Origin: Thermoplasmata archaeon
GTDB taxonomy: Archaea; Thermoplasmatota; Thermoplasmata; Thermoplasmatales; Thermoplasmataceae
Direction: 5' to 3'
Length of the DNA stretch: 64,000 nt
Assembly: GCA_021810575.1 (NCBI GenBank)
Contig: JAJZIN010000003.1
Span: 1 to 64,000, forward strand
Made by a program: the position numbers and the translations under genes. This document shows positions 19,361 to 28,771 of the stretch, piece by piece; within the stretch, counting starts at the first letter, position 1; each line of letters begins with the position of its first letter. The notes under the pieces were generated by a model. That model was not told where the DNA came from. It made no database searches and saw only the letters and a program-made list of their open reading frames with translations.

Positions 19361-19996
19361 ATGGAAAAGAAGGGAACTTTTATTTTTGGCATCTCCATAC
19401 TCACTTTATCAGTTCTTCTTAATTTCCTGACATACAGGTACAGTAATTTTGGAAAATATTTCTTTTACATCATACTGATTGAGCCACTATTTTCAATCAC
19501 ATTCCTGTCACTTTACGGATTGAATGGAAAGAAAATACTTAGGGGACTGGTTTCGTTGAAATGGATAATACTCCTTGTTTCCGCACTGTTCGTCTGGGTC
19601 TATATTATACTGGTGATGAACCTTGGGACAGCTGAAGTATCATATCTAATGGAATCATTCTACTACCCCTCATTCTTTGAGCAAACCATATTTGCACTGG
19701 TTGGAATCGAGACACTGAATCTATACTTCAAGCGGGGAACGTCAATAATAATATCAGCCCTATTCTACGAAGGATATTATTTTGTTGTCCTGATCAACGC
19801 ATTACCTGGATTTCCTGGATGGTATTTCCCATTATTCATACTGGATTCATTTGCCATTGGTCTCATATATATTGGATTATATGCAGTCAGTAAATCGATA
19901 TACATATCAATGACCTTGCAGATAAGCCTGCTGATGATGGTAATCTTCATACCTCCATTACCTGCAGCTTTCTTCTACACACTCGTGCCTTCATAA
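19361..19996 (+). CDS. Polytopic membrane protein at the end of the oxidase operon
   Basis: Unrecognised protein of 211 residues with about seven membrane helices, starting six bases after ctaB. A SFFEQTIFALVG segment is faintly reminiscent of CPBP-type intramembrane proteins, but the paired Glu and HxxN motifs of that family are missing. Co-transcription suggests a role in oxidase assembly or quinol/heme handling; this is inference from position. Confidence 0.6.
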   Translation: MEKKGTFIFGISILTLSVLLNFLTYRYSNFGKYFFYIILIEPLFSITFLSLYGLNGKKILRGLVSLKWIILLVSALFVWVYIILVMNLGTAEVSYLMESFYYPSFFEQTIFALVGIETLNLYFKRGTSIIISALFYEGYYFVVLINALPGFPGWYFPLFILDSFAIGLIYIGLYAVSKSIYISMTLQISLLMMVIFIPPLPAAFFYTLVPS

Positions 19997-20023
19997 TAAT
20001 GCACTAAAATTACAATTTCAAAC

Positions 20024-21847
20024 TTATTGCTTTAGAATGTCAAGCAGATTCATTTTCCGGCTCAATCTCCACTCCAGGATAAAATCTACCACACTTAGGA
20101 TCACAAGGGAAAACATCAGCAGTAGAAATTCCTCAAAGGTACTGTTTCTCCCCTCTTTCAGGAAGAAAAATCTAAGTCCGTCGGTTCCTGTGACCTCAAT
20201 ATTTATGAACATATCCGTCAGGAGGATCATCACCAGCATCGACCCCGTAAATAGTTTCAATGCAACAGAATCCATATTGATAAGATTATGGACAAGATAA
20301 GCAACAGAAATAATCAGGATAGAAAATAATACCACTTCTGGATCAACAAAGTAATTGAATGCCCCGAAGGTAAATGTCATTATACCCACCATGGCCGGGA
20401 AAAGCAATCCTTTCACATTCCCAAGTTCCTTCCGGTAGTGTGTCCCTGAAATCGTAATGAAACCAAGACTGATCAGAACCATGAAATCTGTAATACTTAA
20501 AAGGAAGGATTCACCGGATGCGACAAGGAGTATAATGAACACAAGTGTGAATATCCACGAGTACTTGGTGAGACTGTATGGAAATATCCTGTCCTCGCCC
20601 AGGGATTTAAGATGCCTTGATGCAGCCAGAAATGCCGGGACGAAAGTTGTCAGGGTTGCAATGATGAATGCGATTATCATCAGTAGAAACCATGATTCAC
20701 CTCCTGTCATCTGTGCAATAAGGAAGGCAGGAATCGAACTTTTTTCTATTCCTGTCCCCCTGGATTGTGTCAGAAGAACTGCAATAGAATATACGATATT
20801 TATGGATGAGGAGACAATTATGGTAAATATCATTGACCATTTTATGACATGATCCTTGTCCAGCATTATCTTCTTCTTTATCATCGGAATGTTTATGGTG
20901 CTTCCGTCAGTTATATTTCTCTGAAATGCCATGATTTCCTGGAAACCAAAGAAGAGGATGAACAGGTATCCAGTATCAATCAGTATGTCTTCCACCCAGT
21001 TTCCTGTAAAGGAGAAGAAGAGATGAGTTGAAAGATGGGAAGGCGATCTGAAAATTACGCCTTCTTCCGCTATTAATATGACTGCCATGGCTATCATCAT
21101 GACCAGCTGCACCTTGCCTATGAATCTTAAGTATCTTTCCTCGAAGAATGCATTTATTATGAACCATACGATAAATAGTCCGAGTATGGCATAAATCAGA
21201 ACCTTTGAAATCAGTGACCCACCAATTGAGCTTTCAGGTATCACAATGAACAGAAGATCAAAAAAAATGATCACGCAGTAGGCAGAAAGGGCTGAGTTTG
21301 CCACCCACATGGAAATCCTGCTGATAAAATATCTGACAGATGAAACTCCATAGGCCTCCCTTACAAAGGCTGGTCCACCAACAATATCCCTTCCATTATT
21401 CTTGTGGAACTCATAGACATCAAAGTATACCTTGGCCATGAATAGTGATGTGATGGATGCAACAATAAGGGAAATAGTGGATACGATACCATACTGAAGT
21501 GCATTTTCCGGTATCAGTATGAATAATGGAGATCCAAGGGTCGATCCTATTCCTATGGATAGAATTATGAAAAAACCGTAAACCGGATTTGGCTTTCCCC
21601 TGATCCTGGGTCTTGAAAATTTAATTCTCAGGGATTTTGGAAATGAAACGGTGAGATACAGGCTGAAAAATATCATTGCCATTACTGAAACAATCAGGAG
21701 TGACTTATTTATTGTCATATTGTTAAAGTTCAGAATGACAGACCTGTTGCTATAGAAGAAAAGGATGGAGAATAAAAAAATAGCAAGACTGATAACTGTT
21801 ATTATCAGTCTCCCGAGATAGATCTCTCTTATTGTTCTCCTATCCAT
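20024..21847 (-). CDS. APC-superfamily amino acid/amine permease
   Basis: Transporter of 607 residues with about 14 membrane helices. The first core helix carries GIGSTLGSPLF, the unwound Gly-rich motif of APC proteins that binds the substrate backbone, followed by GGPAFVREAYG. Two extra N-terminal helices (residues 15-32 and 48-66) precede the core and there is a long C-terminal set. Substrate unknown. It follows the small membrane gene at 21855 with a seven-base gap and converges with the oxidase operon. Confidence 0.8.
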   Translation of the reverse strand: MDRRTIREIYLGRLIITVISLAIFLFSILFFYSNRSVILNFNNMTINKSLLIVSVMAMIFFSLYLTVSFPKSLRIKFSRPRIRGKPNPVYGFFIILSIGIGSTLGSPLFILIPENALQYGIVSTISLIVASITSLFMAKVYFDVYEFHKNNGRDIVGGPAFVREAYGVSSVRYFISRISMWVANSALSAYCVIIFFDLLFIVIPESSIGGSLISKVLIYAILGLFIVWFIINAFFEERYLRFIGKVQLVMMIAMAVILIAEEGVIFRSPSHLSTHLFFSFTGNWVEDILIDTGYLFILFFGFQEIMAFQRNITDGSTINIPMIKKKIMLDKDHVIKWSMIFTIIVSSSINIVYSIAVLLTQSRGTGIEKSSIPAFLIAQMTGGESWFLLMIIAFIIATLTTFVPAFLAASRHLKSLGEDRIFPYSLTKYSWIFTLVFIILLVASGESFLLSITDFMVLISLGFITISGTHYRKELGNVKGLLFPAMVGIMTFTFGAFNYFVDPEVVLFSILIISVAYLVHNLINMDSVALKLFTGSMLVMILLTDMFINIEVTGTDGLRFFFLKEGRNSTFEEFLLLMFSLVILSVVDFILEWRLSRKMNLLDILKQ

Positions 21848-21854
21848 TTTGAAC

Positions 21855-22325
21855 TTACCTGAAGAGGAATCTGATGTTCATCCTGGCAGTCTTAAGCGTG
21901 CTGAAAGACGCCAGGAGAAGGACCACTGCAACAAGAAAATTTATCACAATGGTCAGTGATGTCAGGCCGGTTGTTTCTGATATGCTATGGAGAGCATTTT
22001 CATAATAGTTCAGCAGATAACCAGATGCATTCCCGCCAAAAAAAGTTGGAATGACAAAAAGTATCCCCATTACAAAGAGGAATGAAGAGAGAAGAAATTC
22101 ACCCAAAGTTGCGAATAAAATGTTGATATCAGAACCTTTCCGTTCTTCCTTTATTAGATTAAGGAACTCTCTTACCTCTTCCTCGTTAGAATTTTCAAGC
22201 TTCCTTATCACATCTGCCCTTGAAATGTCAGCCTCCTTATCGCTGAGGATCATCAATCCCTTTATGCTGACTTCAAGTGAATCTATTAGAGGACTAAGCA
22301 ATTCCTCTTTCTTATTAGATTCCAT
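21855..22325 (-). CDS. Two-helix membrane protein, partner of the APC permease
   Basis: Unrecognised 156-residue protein. The first 75 residues are charged and helical (cytoplasmic), followed by two membrane helices (about residues 80-100 and 126-146). It is first in a two-gene unit with the permease, so it may be an accessory or regulatory subunit. No family motif was seen. Confidence 0.6.
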   Translation of the reverse strand: MESNKKEELLSPLIDSLEVSIKGLMILSDKEADISRADVIRKLENSNEEEVREFLNLIKEERKGSDINILFATLGEFLLSSFLFVMGILFVIPTFFGGNASGYLLNYYENALHSISETTGLTSLTIVINFLVAVVLLLASFSTLKTARMNIRFLFR

Positions 22326-22499
22326 ATTGTATCTCCCTATGAAATTTCATTAATAAACTTTCCATAAAAACATTGCACCAAATTTTTAATGGGCAGAACA
22401 TGATCCTCATATGTTCGAACAAAAATGTCTGACAGAACCATATAATTAGGTTTTCCATAAAGACTTAAACCTTTGAAGTAATTACTGGTTAGGGATTTA

Positions 22500-23621
22500 A
22501 TGGAGGCAAACCAGCAGCAAAATTCTGATTTAATGTTCAAGGCATTTTATCAGTATTTACTCGATGCAATTATAAGCAAAAATGAATACGAAAATCACAA
22601 GAATCTACAGGACACATTAAAATCTAAACAGCCCCAGAGCATTGCTGAAGTGGATAATTTACTTGTATCGCTCAACAAACTTCTGGACGATTTCAAGTCA
22701 GTAACAGTTTCAGGTCTTTTCGATGACACAGAGAAGGAAATACAGAGCTTCGTAGGAGTTTCACTTGAGAAATTCAAGAAGAAAATTAATGACGATTACA
22801 GGAACAGGATAAATGATCTTGAAGGGTCAATGTCCGCCTCAAGAACCAATTCCATAAAGAATATCCAGGCGTTTCTTTCAATGGATTTCCTGAAAATCGT
22901 AGATGCGAATATCTTTGTAAAATGGGTTGACGGCGTCTATGATGCTGCAGTAAGATATACTGCTGAGAGTTCCATTGAATACGATTTCTCCCTGAATTCA
23001 AGAAGTTCAGATCTATTCAAGGAATCACTACGGTTTGGCTTCCTGGAGAAAGGTGTCAAGATACCGATAAATTCAGCAAGCAACTGGGCTGGAAAGGAGG
23101 CCCAGATTGACTATGAAAAGATTGATAAATTTTACATGACATCTGCAAGCATAAACAAGGGAAACCTGTTTGTTGAATTCGCTGATCCGGACAGCAATGC
23201 GAAGGTCACTTTTGTAATGTCCAGGGGAAACGAAAATTCATTCCTTTCCATAGAGTATAAGGATGACAACCAGACGGTTGATGTAACAAGCGTCCCTGCC
23301 CTGAACAATATGCTGGAGATAGACAAGATACAGGTACCACTCGACAGGATATATGGTACCCTGAAAGAGATAGAATCAAACAAAACGAAGCTGGTCAGAC
23401 TGGTGGAGGATGGTATTGACATTCTATCCACGGGTTCATTCAGGAAGCTTGCGGTAAAAATAATTGAAATTAAGAAAGATGCATTGAAAGGCTACATAAA
23501 TCAGATAAACGAAAGGGCAGACAAGGACAGGATAACTGTTGATAACCTGAAGGAAAAATTGAAGCTTGCAGGTGAGTTTGGGTCACAGATTTCAAGCATC
23601 CTTGACCTTGGTCCGCTCTGA
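22500..23621 (+). CDS. Coiled-coil protein of unknown function
   Basis: A soluble 373-residue protein. Residues 1-110 and 285-365 are charged, helical and coiled-coil-like; the middle (about 140-270) looks beta-rich, with DYEKIDKFYMTSASINKG and KVTFVMSRGNENSFLSIEY. No signal peptide or catalytic motif. It is divergent from the permease pair and convergent with a zinc-ribbon gene whose stop is directly adjacent. I do not recognise the family. Confidence 0.6.
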   Translation: MEANQQQNSDLMFKAFYQYLLDAIISKNEYENHKNLQDTLKSKQPQSIAEVDNLLVSLNKLLDDFKSVTVSGLFDDTEKEIQSFVGVSLEKFKKKINDDYRNRINDLEGSMSASRTNSIKNIQAFLSMDFLKIVDANIFVKWVDGVYDAAVRYTAESSIEYDFSLNSRSSDLFKESLRFGFLEKGVKIPINSASNWAGKEAQIDYEKIDKFYMTSASINKGNLFVEFADPDSNAKVTFVMSRGNENSFLSIEYKDDNQTVDVTSVPALNNMLEIDKIQVPLDRIYGTLKEIESNKTKLVRLVEDGIDILSTGSFRKLAVKIIEIKKDALKGYINQINERADKDRITVDNLKEKLKLAGEFGSQISSILDLGPL

Positions 23622-23813
23622 TTATTTCGGAAAATTCTCCCTGCTCTTACTTCTTTCAAGCTGTCTTTTAAACAATTCGTAATCCTTGTCATCAAACTCA
23701 TATATTAGGGAGCCAACGTATCCGCATTCATTACATTTGTATTTTCCGGTTATCAATCCGGAATCTGCGAAAATATTTTCTGATCCACACATAGGACAGA
23801 CCACATGATTCAT
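23622..23813 (-). CDS. Small zinc-ribbon protein
   Basis: A 63-residue protein with a classic zinc ribbon: CPMCGS near the N-terminus and CNECGY about 20 residues later, then a charged helical tail. Such proteins may bind nucleic acid or act as adaptors; no partner can be named. It ends exactly at the end of the coiled-coil gene on the other strand. Confidence 0.7.
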   Translation of the reverse strand: MNHVVCPMCGSENIFADSGLITGKYKCNECGYVGSLIYEFDDKDYELFKRQLERSKSRENFPK

Positions 23814-23961
23814 GACTCCTCATGATCTTCAGGCATTATAACCTTAATCCATTTCATTCAAGATCATTTCAAAATTATCCCGGAATATATGCGAAAATTC
23901 AGCTAAATTTAATATGATCAAAAATAGAAAATACTAAATTCCTTTGAAGCCATTACTAACC

Positions 23962-25428
23962 ATGAAGAATTTAATTGATGGAAAGTGGGTAGATTCATCA
24001 AGTGGAAAAACACTGGATGATCTGAACCCTGCAACAGGTATGAAAATTGATACGTTTCCAGCTGCAACGAAAGATGATGTGAGCAGAGCCATAGACGCAG
24101 CGGAAGGTACTTTCTGGAAGTGGAATGAACTTGGATCAAAGGAGAGAGGAAGAATTGTCAGGAAGGCTGGAGATCTCATACAGGCTAAGAGGAAGGAACT
24201 GGAGGATCTCCTTGTCAGGGAATGTGGAAAGATAAGGCCACAGGCACAGGAAGAGGTCAACGGTGTTCTTGACCAGATTTATTATTATGCTGAATTTGAA
24301 AGAAAGATCACCGGGGATCTAGTTGAGGGCGACTCAAGCAAGAGAAAGATATTCCAGTACAGGGTGCCAAGGGGAGTTGTCGTTGCACTCACACCATGGA
24401 ATTTCCCGGCAGCAATGGTTGCAAGGAAACTTGCTCCAGCCCTTATGACCGGTAACTCAGTTGTACTGAAGCCAAGCAGTGATACACCATTAATCGCTGA
24501 ATGGATAGTAAGAAAATTCCAGGAGGCAGGGATTCCGGACGGAGTACTGAACATGGTTACTGGAAAGGGCTCTGAGATAGGTGATTTCATAGTCTCTCAC
24601 AAAAAAGTTGCTCTTGTTACCCTTACAGGCTCAACTGCAACAGGTCAGAGAATCATACAGCAATCATCAGCGAACATGGCAAAGCTCATGCTTGAACTGG
24701 GAGGAAAGGCACCCTTCATAGTCTGGAACGATGCAGATATGGAGAAGGCACTGAAGACACTTGTATGGGCTAAATTCTGGAATGCTGGCCAGTCATGCAT
24801 TGCAGCCGAAAGGCTTTACCTGCACGAGGATATAGCCGATAAATTCGAGGAAAAATTCATTTCAATGACAAGAGGATTGAAGGTCGGCGATCCAGAAACA
24901 GCACAGATGGGCCCACTCATCAACCATGATGCCCAGAAGAATATGGAAAGTGTCATATCAGAATCTGAGAAGGAGAACCTGAAGATTTTATCAGGAGGGA
25001 AGAAGCCAGACCTCAAGGGGGATTTCAGCAAGGGATTCTTCTTTGAACCAACACTTATAGAGAACGTACCACAGAAGTCATCCATATTCCAGGATGAAAT
25101 ATTCGGTCCGGTGCTGGGCATACACAGGGTCAACGACTGGGATGAAGCAATAAGAATGGCAAATGACTCACAGTTCGGACTTGCTTCCTATCTATTCACG
25201 GAGGACAATAAGAGGATATTCCAGGCAGCAGAATCTATCAGATTTGGTGAACTTTATGTCAATATGCCCGGACCGGAATCCTCACAGGGATATCATACAG
25301 GGTTCAGGATGACCGGTCTTGCAGGTGAAGGCAGTAAATACGGAATAGGAGAGTATTTACAACTCAAAAATATGTACGTGGATTACTCAAGAAATAAGCT
25401 GGAATTGGGAAGCATTCCAGGCTTCTAA
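23962..25428 (+). CDS. gadh: D-glyceraldehyde dehydrogenase (NADP-dependent ALDH family)
   Basis: Oxidises D-glyceraldehyde to D-glycerate in the non-phosphorylative Entner-Doudoroff pathway. ALDH landmarks with numbering from ATG 23962: TPWNFP (Asn147), the GSTATG cofactor loop (223-228), general base Glu245 in LELGGK and nucleophile Cys279 in GQSCIAAE. From memory, long stretches match the characterised Picrophilus/Thermoplasma enzymes, including the PGPEASQGYHTGFRMTG-like C-terminal region. A TTG six codons upstream is also open but the ATG fits the family. Enolase at 33438-34655 acts later in the same route. Confidence 0.85.
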   Translation: MKNLIDGKWVDSSSGKTLDDLNPATGMKIDTFPAATKDDVSRAIDAAEGTFWKWNELGSKERGRIVRKAGDLIQAKRKELEDLLVRECGKIRPQAQEEVNGVLDQIYYYAEFERKITGDLVEGDSSKRKIFQYRVPRGVVVALTPWNFPAAMVARKLAPALMTGNSVVLKPSSDTPLIAEWIVRKFQEAGIPDGVLNMVTGKGSEIGDFIVSHKKVALVTLTGSTATGQRIIQQSSANMAKLMLELGGKAPFIVWNDADMEKALKTLVWAKFWNAGQSCIAAERLYLHEDIADKFEEKFISMTRGLKVGDPETAQMGPLINHDAQKNMESVISESEKENLKILSGGKKPDLKGDFSKGFFFEPTLIENVPQKSSIFQDEIFGPVLGIHRVNDWDEAIRMANDSQFGLASYLFTEDNKRIFQAAESIRFGELYVNMPGPESSQGYHTGFRMTGLAGEGSKYGIGEYLQLKNMYVDYSRNKLELGSIPGF

Positions 25429-25432
25429 TTCA

Positions 25433-26419
25433 CTATTTAAATTCTATTAACACAGATGCGTTCTCATCCAGGAGGAGAGGGAGGACCCACCCATATATAC
25501 CATAATTTATGCTGTCTACGTCCTCAGATATCTTATGTAATTCTGGGGCTTTTTTAACGGCAACAGTGAACATATCCTTCCTGAAAACTACCATCTTCTT
25601 TCCGGACAGGCTTGGATTGAGTCCTATCCTGTGTAAAATCCTGCGGACTGACCTGTAAAGGCTTTCACTACCATTAGTTGTCGTCATGAGTGTTTCATAC
25701 ATGCTGAAGGATACATGGGTAACCAGATCAGAGTCATAATTGTGATCTGACAACATCTTCAATGCCTTCAGGACTGATGAAATAACTCCACTGGAATCTG
25801 ACTTTTCACTCCTGATTTTTGTTGATCTGTTAGTGAGGGCTATCTTTGAATCTTCATAGATGAACTTCTCTATGATTGATCTATATTCATCCTCCTGCTT
25901 CCTGATCAGGATATCCCTGTAAATTTCCTTCATCCCTTTTTCAACCTTGAATTCCATGGAGATTTTTTCAAAGGGCGCAATTGTTTCCTTATTCCCCGGT
26001 AGGAGGAGTCCGCTTTCATCCCACTGCATTGTTCTGAGACCTTCCATAAGATACTCCCCAGATGAGTCTTCAGTTTGCTTACCATCAGAGACTTTTCTCT
26101 CACCAGATCCGGTTTTCAGGAACGATGGCCTGCTTCCCAGCATGTCAGATGCCTCATTCCATCCGGCATTAATTCTGTCAAAATCCATAGGTTCATACTC
26201 GTGAAGCAGTCTCAGGAATTCCCCAAAATGGGTCACCTCTTCCTTTGCTATATCTTCGTGTACCTTTTTAAAAGGTCCATCAGGCATGAGCCTGGATTGC
26301 TGGAGATAAAAGTTAACCGCATCCAGTTCTGCGGCAAGCGCCAGCCTGATTGATCTGCTTATTTCCTCATTGTCAAGCTTTTCCTTTCTAACAAGTTCAC
26401 TCGGATCCTTTGAAAACAT
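25433..26419 (-). CDS. Ferritin-like domain/encapsulin shell fusion
   Basis: A 328-residue fusion arranged like the Pyrococcus furiosus virus-like particle protein. Residues 15-78 are an encapsulated ferritin-like (Flp) domain: Glu31 in AAELDAVNFY, and Glu61-x2-His64 in AKEEVTHFGEF, the di-iron ferroxidase ligands. A polar linker (about 90-125) follows, then an HK97-type shell domain ending in LYRSVRRILHRIG, a beta-rich KKMVVFRKDMFTVAV and the terminal ASVLIEFK, which parallels the ENPEAIVVL-type ends of encapsulins. The product should self-assemble into an iron-storing nanocompartment carrying its own ferroxidase inside. The frame is open to 26473, but ATG 26419 aligns with the family start and has a TATA box 26 bases upstream. 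Confidence 0.8.
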   Translation of the reverse strand: MFSKDPSELVRKEKLDNEEISRSIRLALAAELDAVNFYLQQSRLMPDGPFKKVHEDIAKEEVTHFGEFLRLLHEYEPMDFDRINAGWNEASDMLGSRPSFLKTGSGERKVSDGKQTEDSSGEYLMEGLRTMQWDESGLLLPGNKETIAPFEKISMEFKVEKGMKEIYRDILIRKQEDEYRSIIEKFIYEDSKIALTNRSTKIRSEKSDSSGVISSVLKALKMLSDHNYDSDLVTHVSFSMYETLMTTTNGSESLYRSVRRILHRIGLNPSLSGKKMVVFRKDMFTVAVKKAPELHKISEDVDSINYGIYGWVLPLLLDENASVLIEFK

Positions 26420-26440
26420 AATATCATATCTCCATGTTGC

Positions 26441-26450
26441 ATTTATAATT
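26441..26450 (-). promoter_or_regulatory. TATA box for the encapsulin gene
   Basis: AATTATAAAT on the minus strand, centred 26 bases before ATG 26419. It predicts a leaderless mRNA beginning at or next to that ATG and so decides between the possible starts. Confidence 0.6.
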
Positions 26451-26518
26451 TTCATCTCCAATCTTTGACTCATAATATTTGGAAATGTTATTATTCAAAC
26501 TTTCCATAGCAACCTTTG

Positions 26519-28435
26519 ATGTATAATATTTTTAGGGGAAATAATGATATATTGAAATTTCAGGTTGGAAGCGGAGAAGAATTCATAGAAACAGGATTTA
26601 TCAGGGAAAATGAGGTAGAAGGATCTCCAGCTTTCCAGTTAATTGAAGAAGATGAAAGAACCAGGATTATAATCCCACTCCTGGAGACAGATCATATACT
26701 GGGACTGGGGGAAAAGGCTTTTCCAGTTGAAAGGAAGAGAACAGGAGGAAGGATGTGGAATTATGACAGTTACAACTATTACCTGGGCTATGATCCTCTT
26801 TACGTATCAATACCATTCTTCATGAAAACAGGAATTTCAGAAACCACTGGGTACTTCATCAATTATACTGGTGAAATCAACTTTGATTTTGGGGTGAATG
26901 ACTATACCAACATAATGATCGATGTAAGGTCAGAAAATTTTTCATTTTATATTATCAATGGTGAAACACCAGAAGCTGTGTTGCAGAAATACACAGAACT
27001 GACTGGAAAACCATTTCATATCCCTGAATGGGCTCTTGAACATCAGATATCTAAGTATTCCTATTACCCTCAGGACAGAGTGGAAGAAGTGGTTGAAAAT
27101 TATCAGAAGGCATTCGGTCCTCACGCAGTTGGTTCAGTTTATCTGGATATAGATTACATGGATGAATACAGGATCTTCACGGAAGATACCAGTAAATTTC
27201 CTGATATGAAGGGAATGATAGAAAAGCTTCACAAGAAGAATGTAAGGGTTATTCCCATAATCGATCCGGGTCTGAAGGCCGACCAGAAAAGTGAAATATT
27301 CAGGAGAGGACTGGGTTCATATATAGAAACTTCAAAGGGTGAAATATATACAGGAGACGTTTGGCCGGGAAAATGTGTATTTCCAGATTTCTTCAAGAAA
27401 GAGGGTGGGGATTTCTGGTTCAGGGAGATGTCAAATTTTCTCTCAAAGGGTTATGATGGCATCTGGCTTGACATGAACGATCCCTCAGTGCACAATGTCG
27501 AATCAAGAACCATAGACCTTGACGCTGTTCATGAAGTGAATGGAAAGATGGTAAAGCATTCAGAGGTACATAATGCATATGCACTGAAGGAGGCAGAATA
27601 TACGTATAAGGCAATGAAGCCTGGAGAAAGCTTCATCTTATCCAGGTCCGGATTTGCAGGTATACAGAAATATGCGGCCATATGGAGTGGGGACGGGCTA
27701 TCAACATTCGAGAACATGGGTCTCCAGATACCTATCCTGACTTCATTGAGCATATCTGGAGTTCCATATGTGGGATGTGATCTTGGGGGTTTTTCAGGAT
27801 ATTCAAGCCCAGAACTGATACTGAGATTTTACCAGATGGCCCTATTCTTCCCGGTATACAGGAATCACAAGGTCAAAATGGGAAACGATCAGGAGCTGTA
27901 TGTTTTTGACAGTTATTACAGGAGACGTTTCGGTGAATTGCTTAACATGAGGCATAATTTTGTGCCATATCTCTACTGGAAATGCATTGAGGCTGAAAAG
28001 TATGGTAGGCCGGTCATAAGGCCACTTGCCTTCAATTATCCTAAAGAGGAAGGTATATTCACGATTGATGATGAATATATGGTCGGTGAGGAGCTTTTAC
28101 TTGCGCCCATTCTTGTTCAGTCACAGGAGAACAGGGAACTGTACCTCCCAGAAGGAAGGTGGTATGATTATGAATCATCTGATATATACAGTGGAAGCAG
28201 GAGAGTAAGATCAGGTGGAGATTTGCCTCTTTACCAGAAGAATAATTCTGTCATAATTGTGGGACAAAAAATCTACTATTTTGGAGATGTTGATAGGGAA
28301 ATATACTTCGGGAACAAATGGCACAAATTTAAATCAATAAATGGAACTGTAGAAATTGATGGAAAGGAAGATTCGGAAAAAATTACGGTAAATATAGAAA
28401 AGGAAAAACCGGTCCTGAAAGATCTGATCTTCTAG
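26519..28435 (+). CDS. GH31 alpha-glucosidase
   Basis: Cytoplasmic (no signal peptide) glycoside hydrolase family 31 enzyme of 638 residues, releasing glucose or xylose from alpha-linked oligosaccharides. Visible: N-terminal beta domain, the TIM barrel with nucleophile Asp318 in GIWLDMNDPS, the acid/base Asp392 in WSGDG, and the downstream RNHK and RP(L)AFNYP elements. ATG 26519 follows an in-frame TTG. It is divergent from the encapsulin gene. The aldose epimerase 1 kb downstream could act on released sugars. Confidence 0.9.
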   Translation: MYNIFRGNNDILKFQVGSGEEFIETGFIRENEVEGSPAFQLIEEDERTRIIIPLLETDHILGLGEKAFPVERKRTGGRMWNYDSYNYYLGYDPLYVSIPFFMKTGISETTGYFINYTGEINFDFGVNDYTNIMIDVRSENFSFYIINGETPEAVLQKYTELTGKPFHIPEWALEHQISKYSYYPQDRVEEVVENYQKAFGPHAVGSVYLDIDYMDEYRIFTEDTSKFPDMKGMIEKLHKKNVRVIPIIDPGLKADQKSEIFRRGLGSYIETSKGEIYTGDVWPGKCVFPDFFKKEGGDFWFREMSNFLSKGYDGIWLDMNDPSVHNVESRTIDLDAVHEVNGKMVKHSEVHNAYALKEAEYTYKAMKPGESFILSRSGFAGIQKYAAIWSGDGLSTFENMGLQIPILTSLSISGVPYVGCDLGGFSGYSSPELILRFYQMALFFPVYRNHKVKMGNDQELYVFDSYYRRRFGELLNMRHNFVPYLYWKCIEAEKYGRPVIRPLAFNYPKEEGIFTIDDEYMVGEELLLAPILVQSQENRELYLPEGRWYDYESSDIYSGSRRVRSGGDLPLYQKNNSVIIVGQKIYYFGDVDREIYFGNKWHKFKSINGTVEIDGKEDSEKITVNIEKEKPVLKDLIF

Positions 28436-28623
28436 TTCACCGATTTAGTGTCTTCTATTTTTGCTCCTCCAAGGAGACCAACTATAACCCCAATTTCCGT
28501 GAATGTCATCAGAAACATTACCCTGAAATTATTTCCTGACACAAGGAGGGCAGCAACTATACCAAGAACTGCACCTATAACTCCCCCTAAAAGGGCAAAA
28601 AGAAATACTTTTCCCATATCCAT
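28432..28623 (-). CDS. Small Gly-rich two-helix membrane protein
   Basis: A 63-residue hydrophobic protein with two membrane helices: residues 5-28 with glycine-zipper spacing (GGVIGAVLGIV) and 33-53. Not recognised. It is convergent with the GH31 gene, with a four-base overlap of the ends. Composition and the intact start argue for a real gene, but evidence is limited. Confidence 0.5.
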   Translation of the reverse strand: MDMGKVFLFALLGGVIGAVLGIVAALLVSGNNFRVMFLMTFTEIGVIVGLLGGAKIEDTKSVN

Positions 28624-28771
28624 GATTCGTTATTGCAAAGTTCTATTAATGAATTGGGATTATAATGATTATTCCGGTCATTCATCATCCAACGATATGA
28701 ACAGGAATGAAATAGTATAAATCCAATTTCAGGTTACAGGATTCAATATTTTCTGGAGGATATAAATAAAT

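Noticed and set aside
19361..19996. Calling this a CPBP intramembrane protease or heme A synthase
   Set aside because: The Glu-Glu/Arg and His motifs of CPBP proteins and the conserved His residues of CtaA are not present.
26420..26473. 18-residue N-terminal extension of the encapsulin fusion
   Set aside because: The family begins at the MFSKDP position and the promoter TATA box lies within this stretch.
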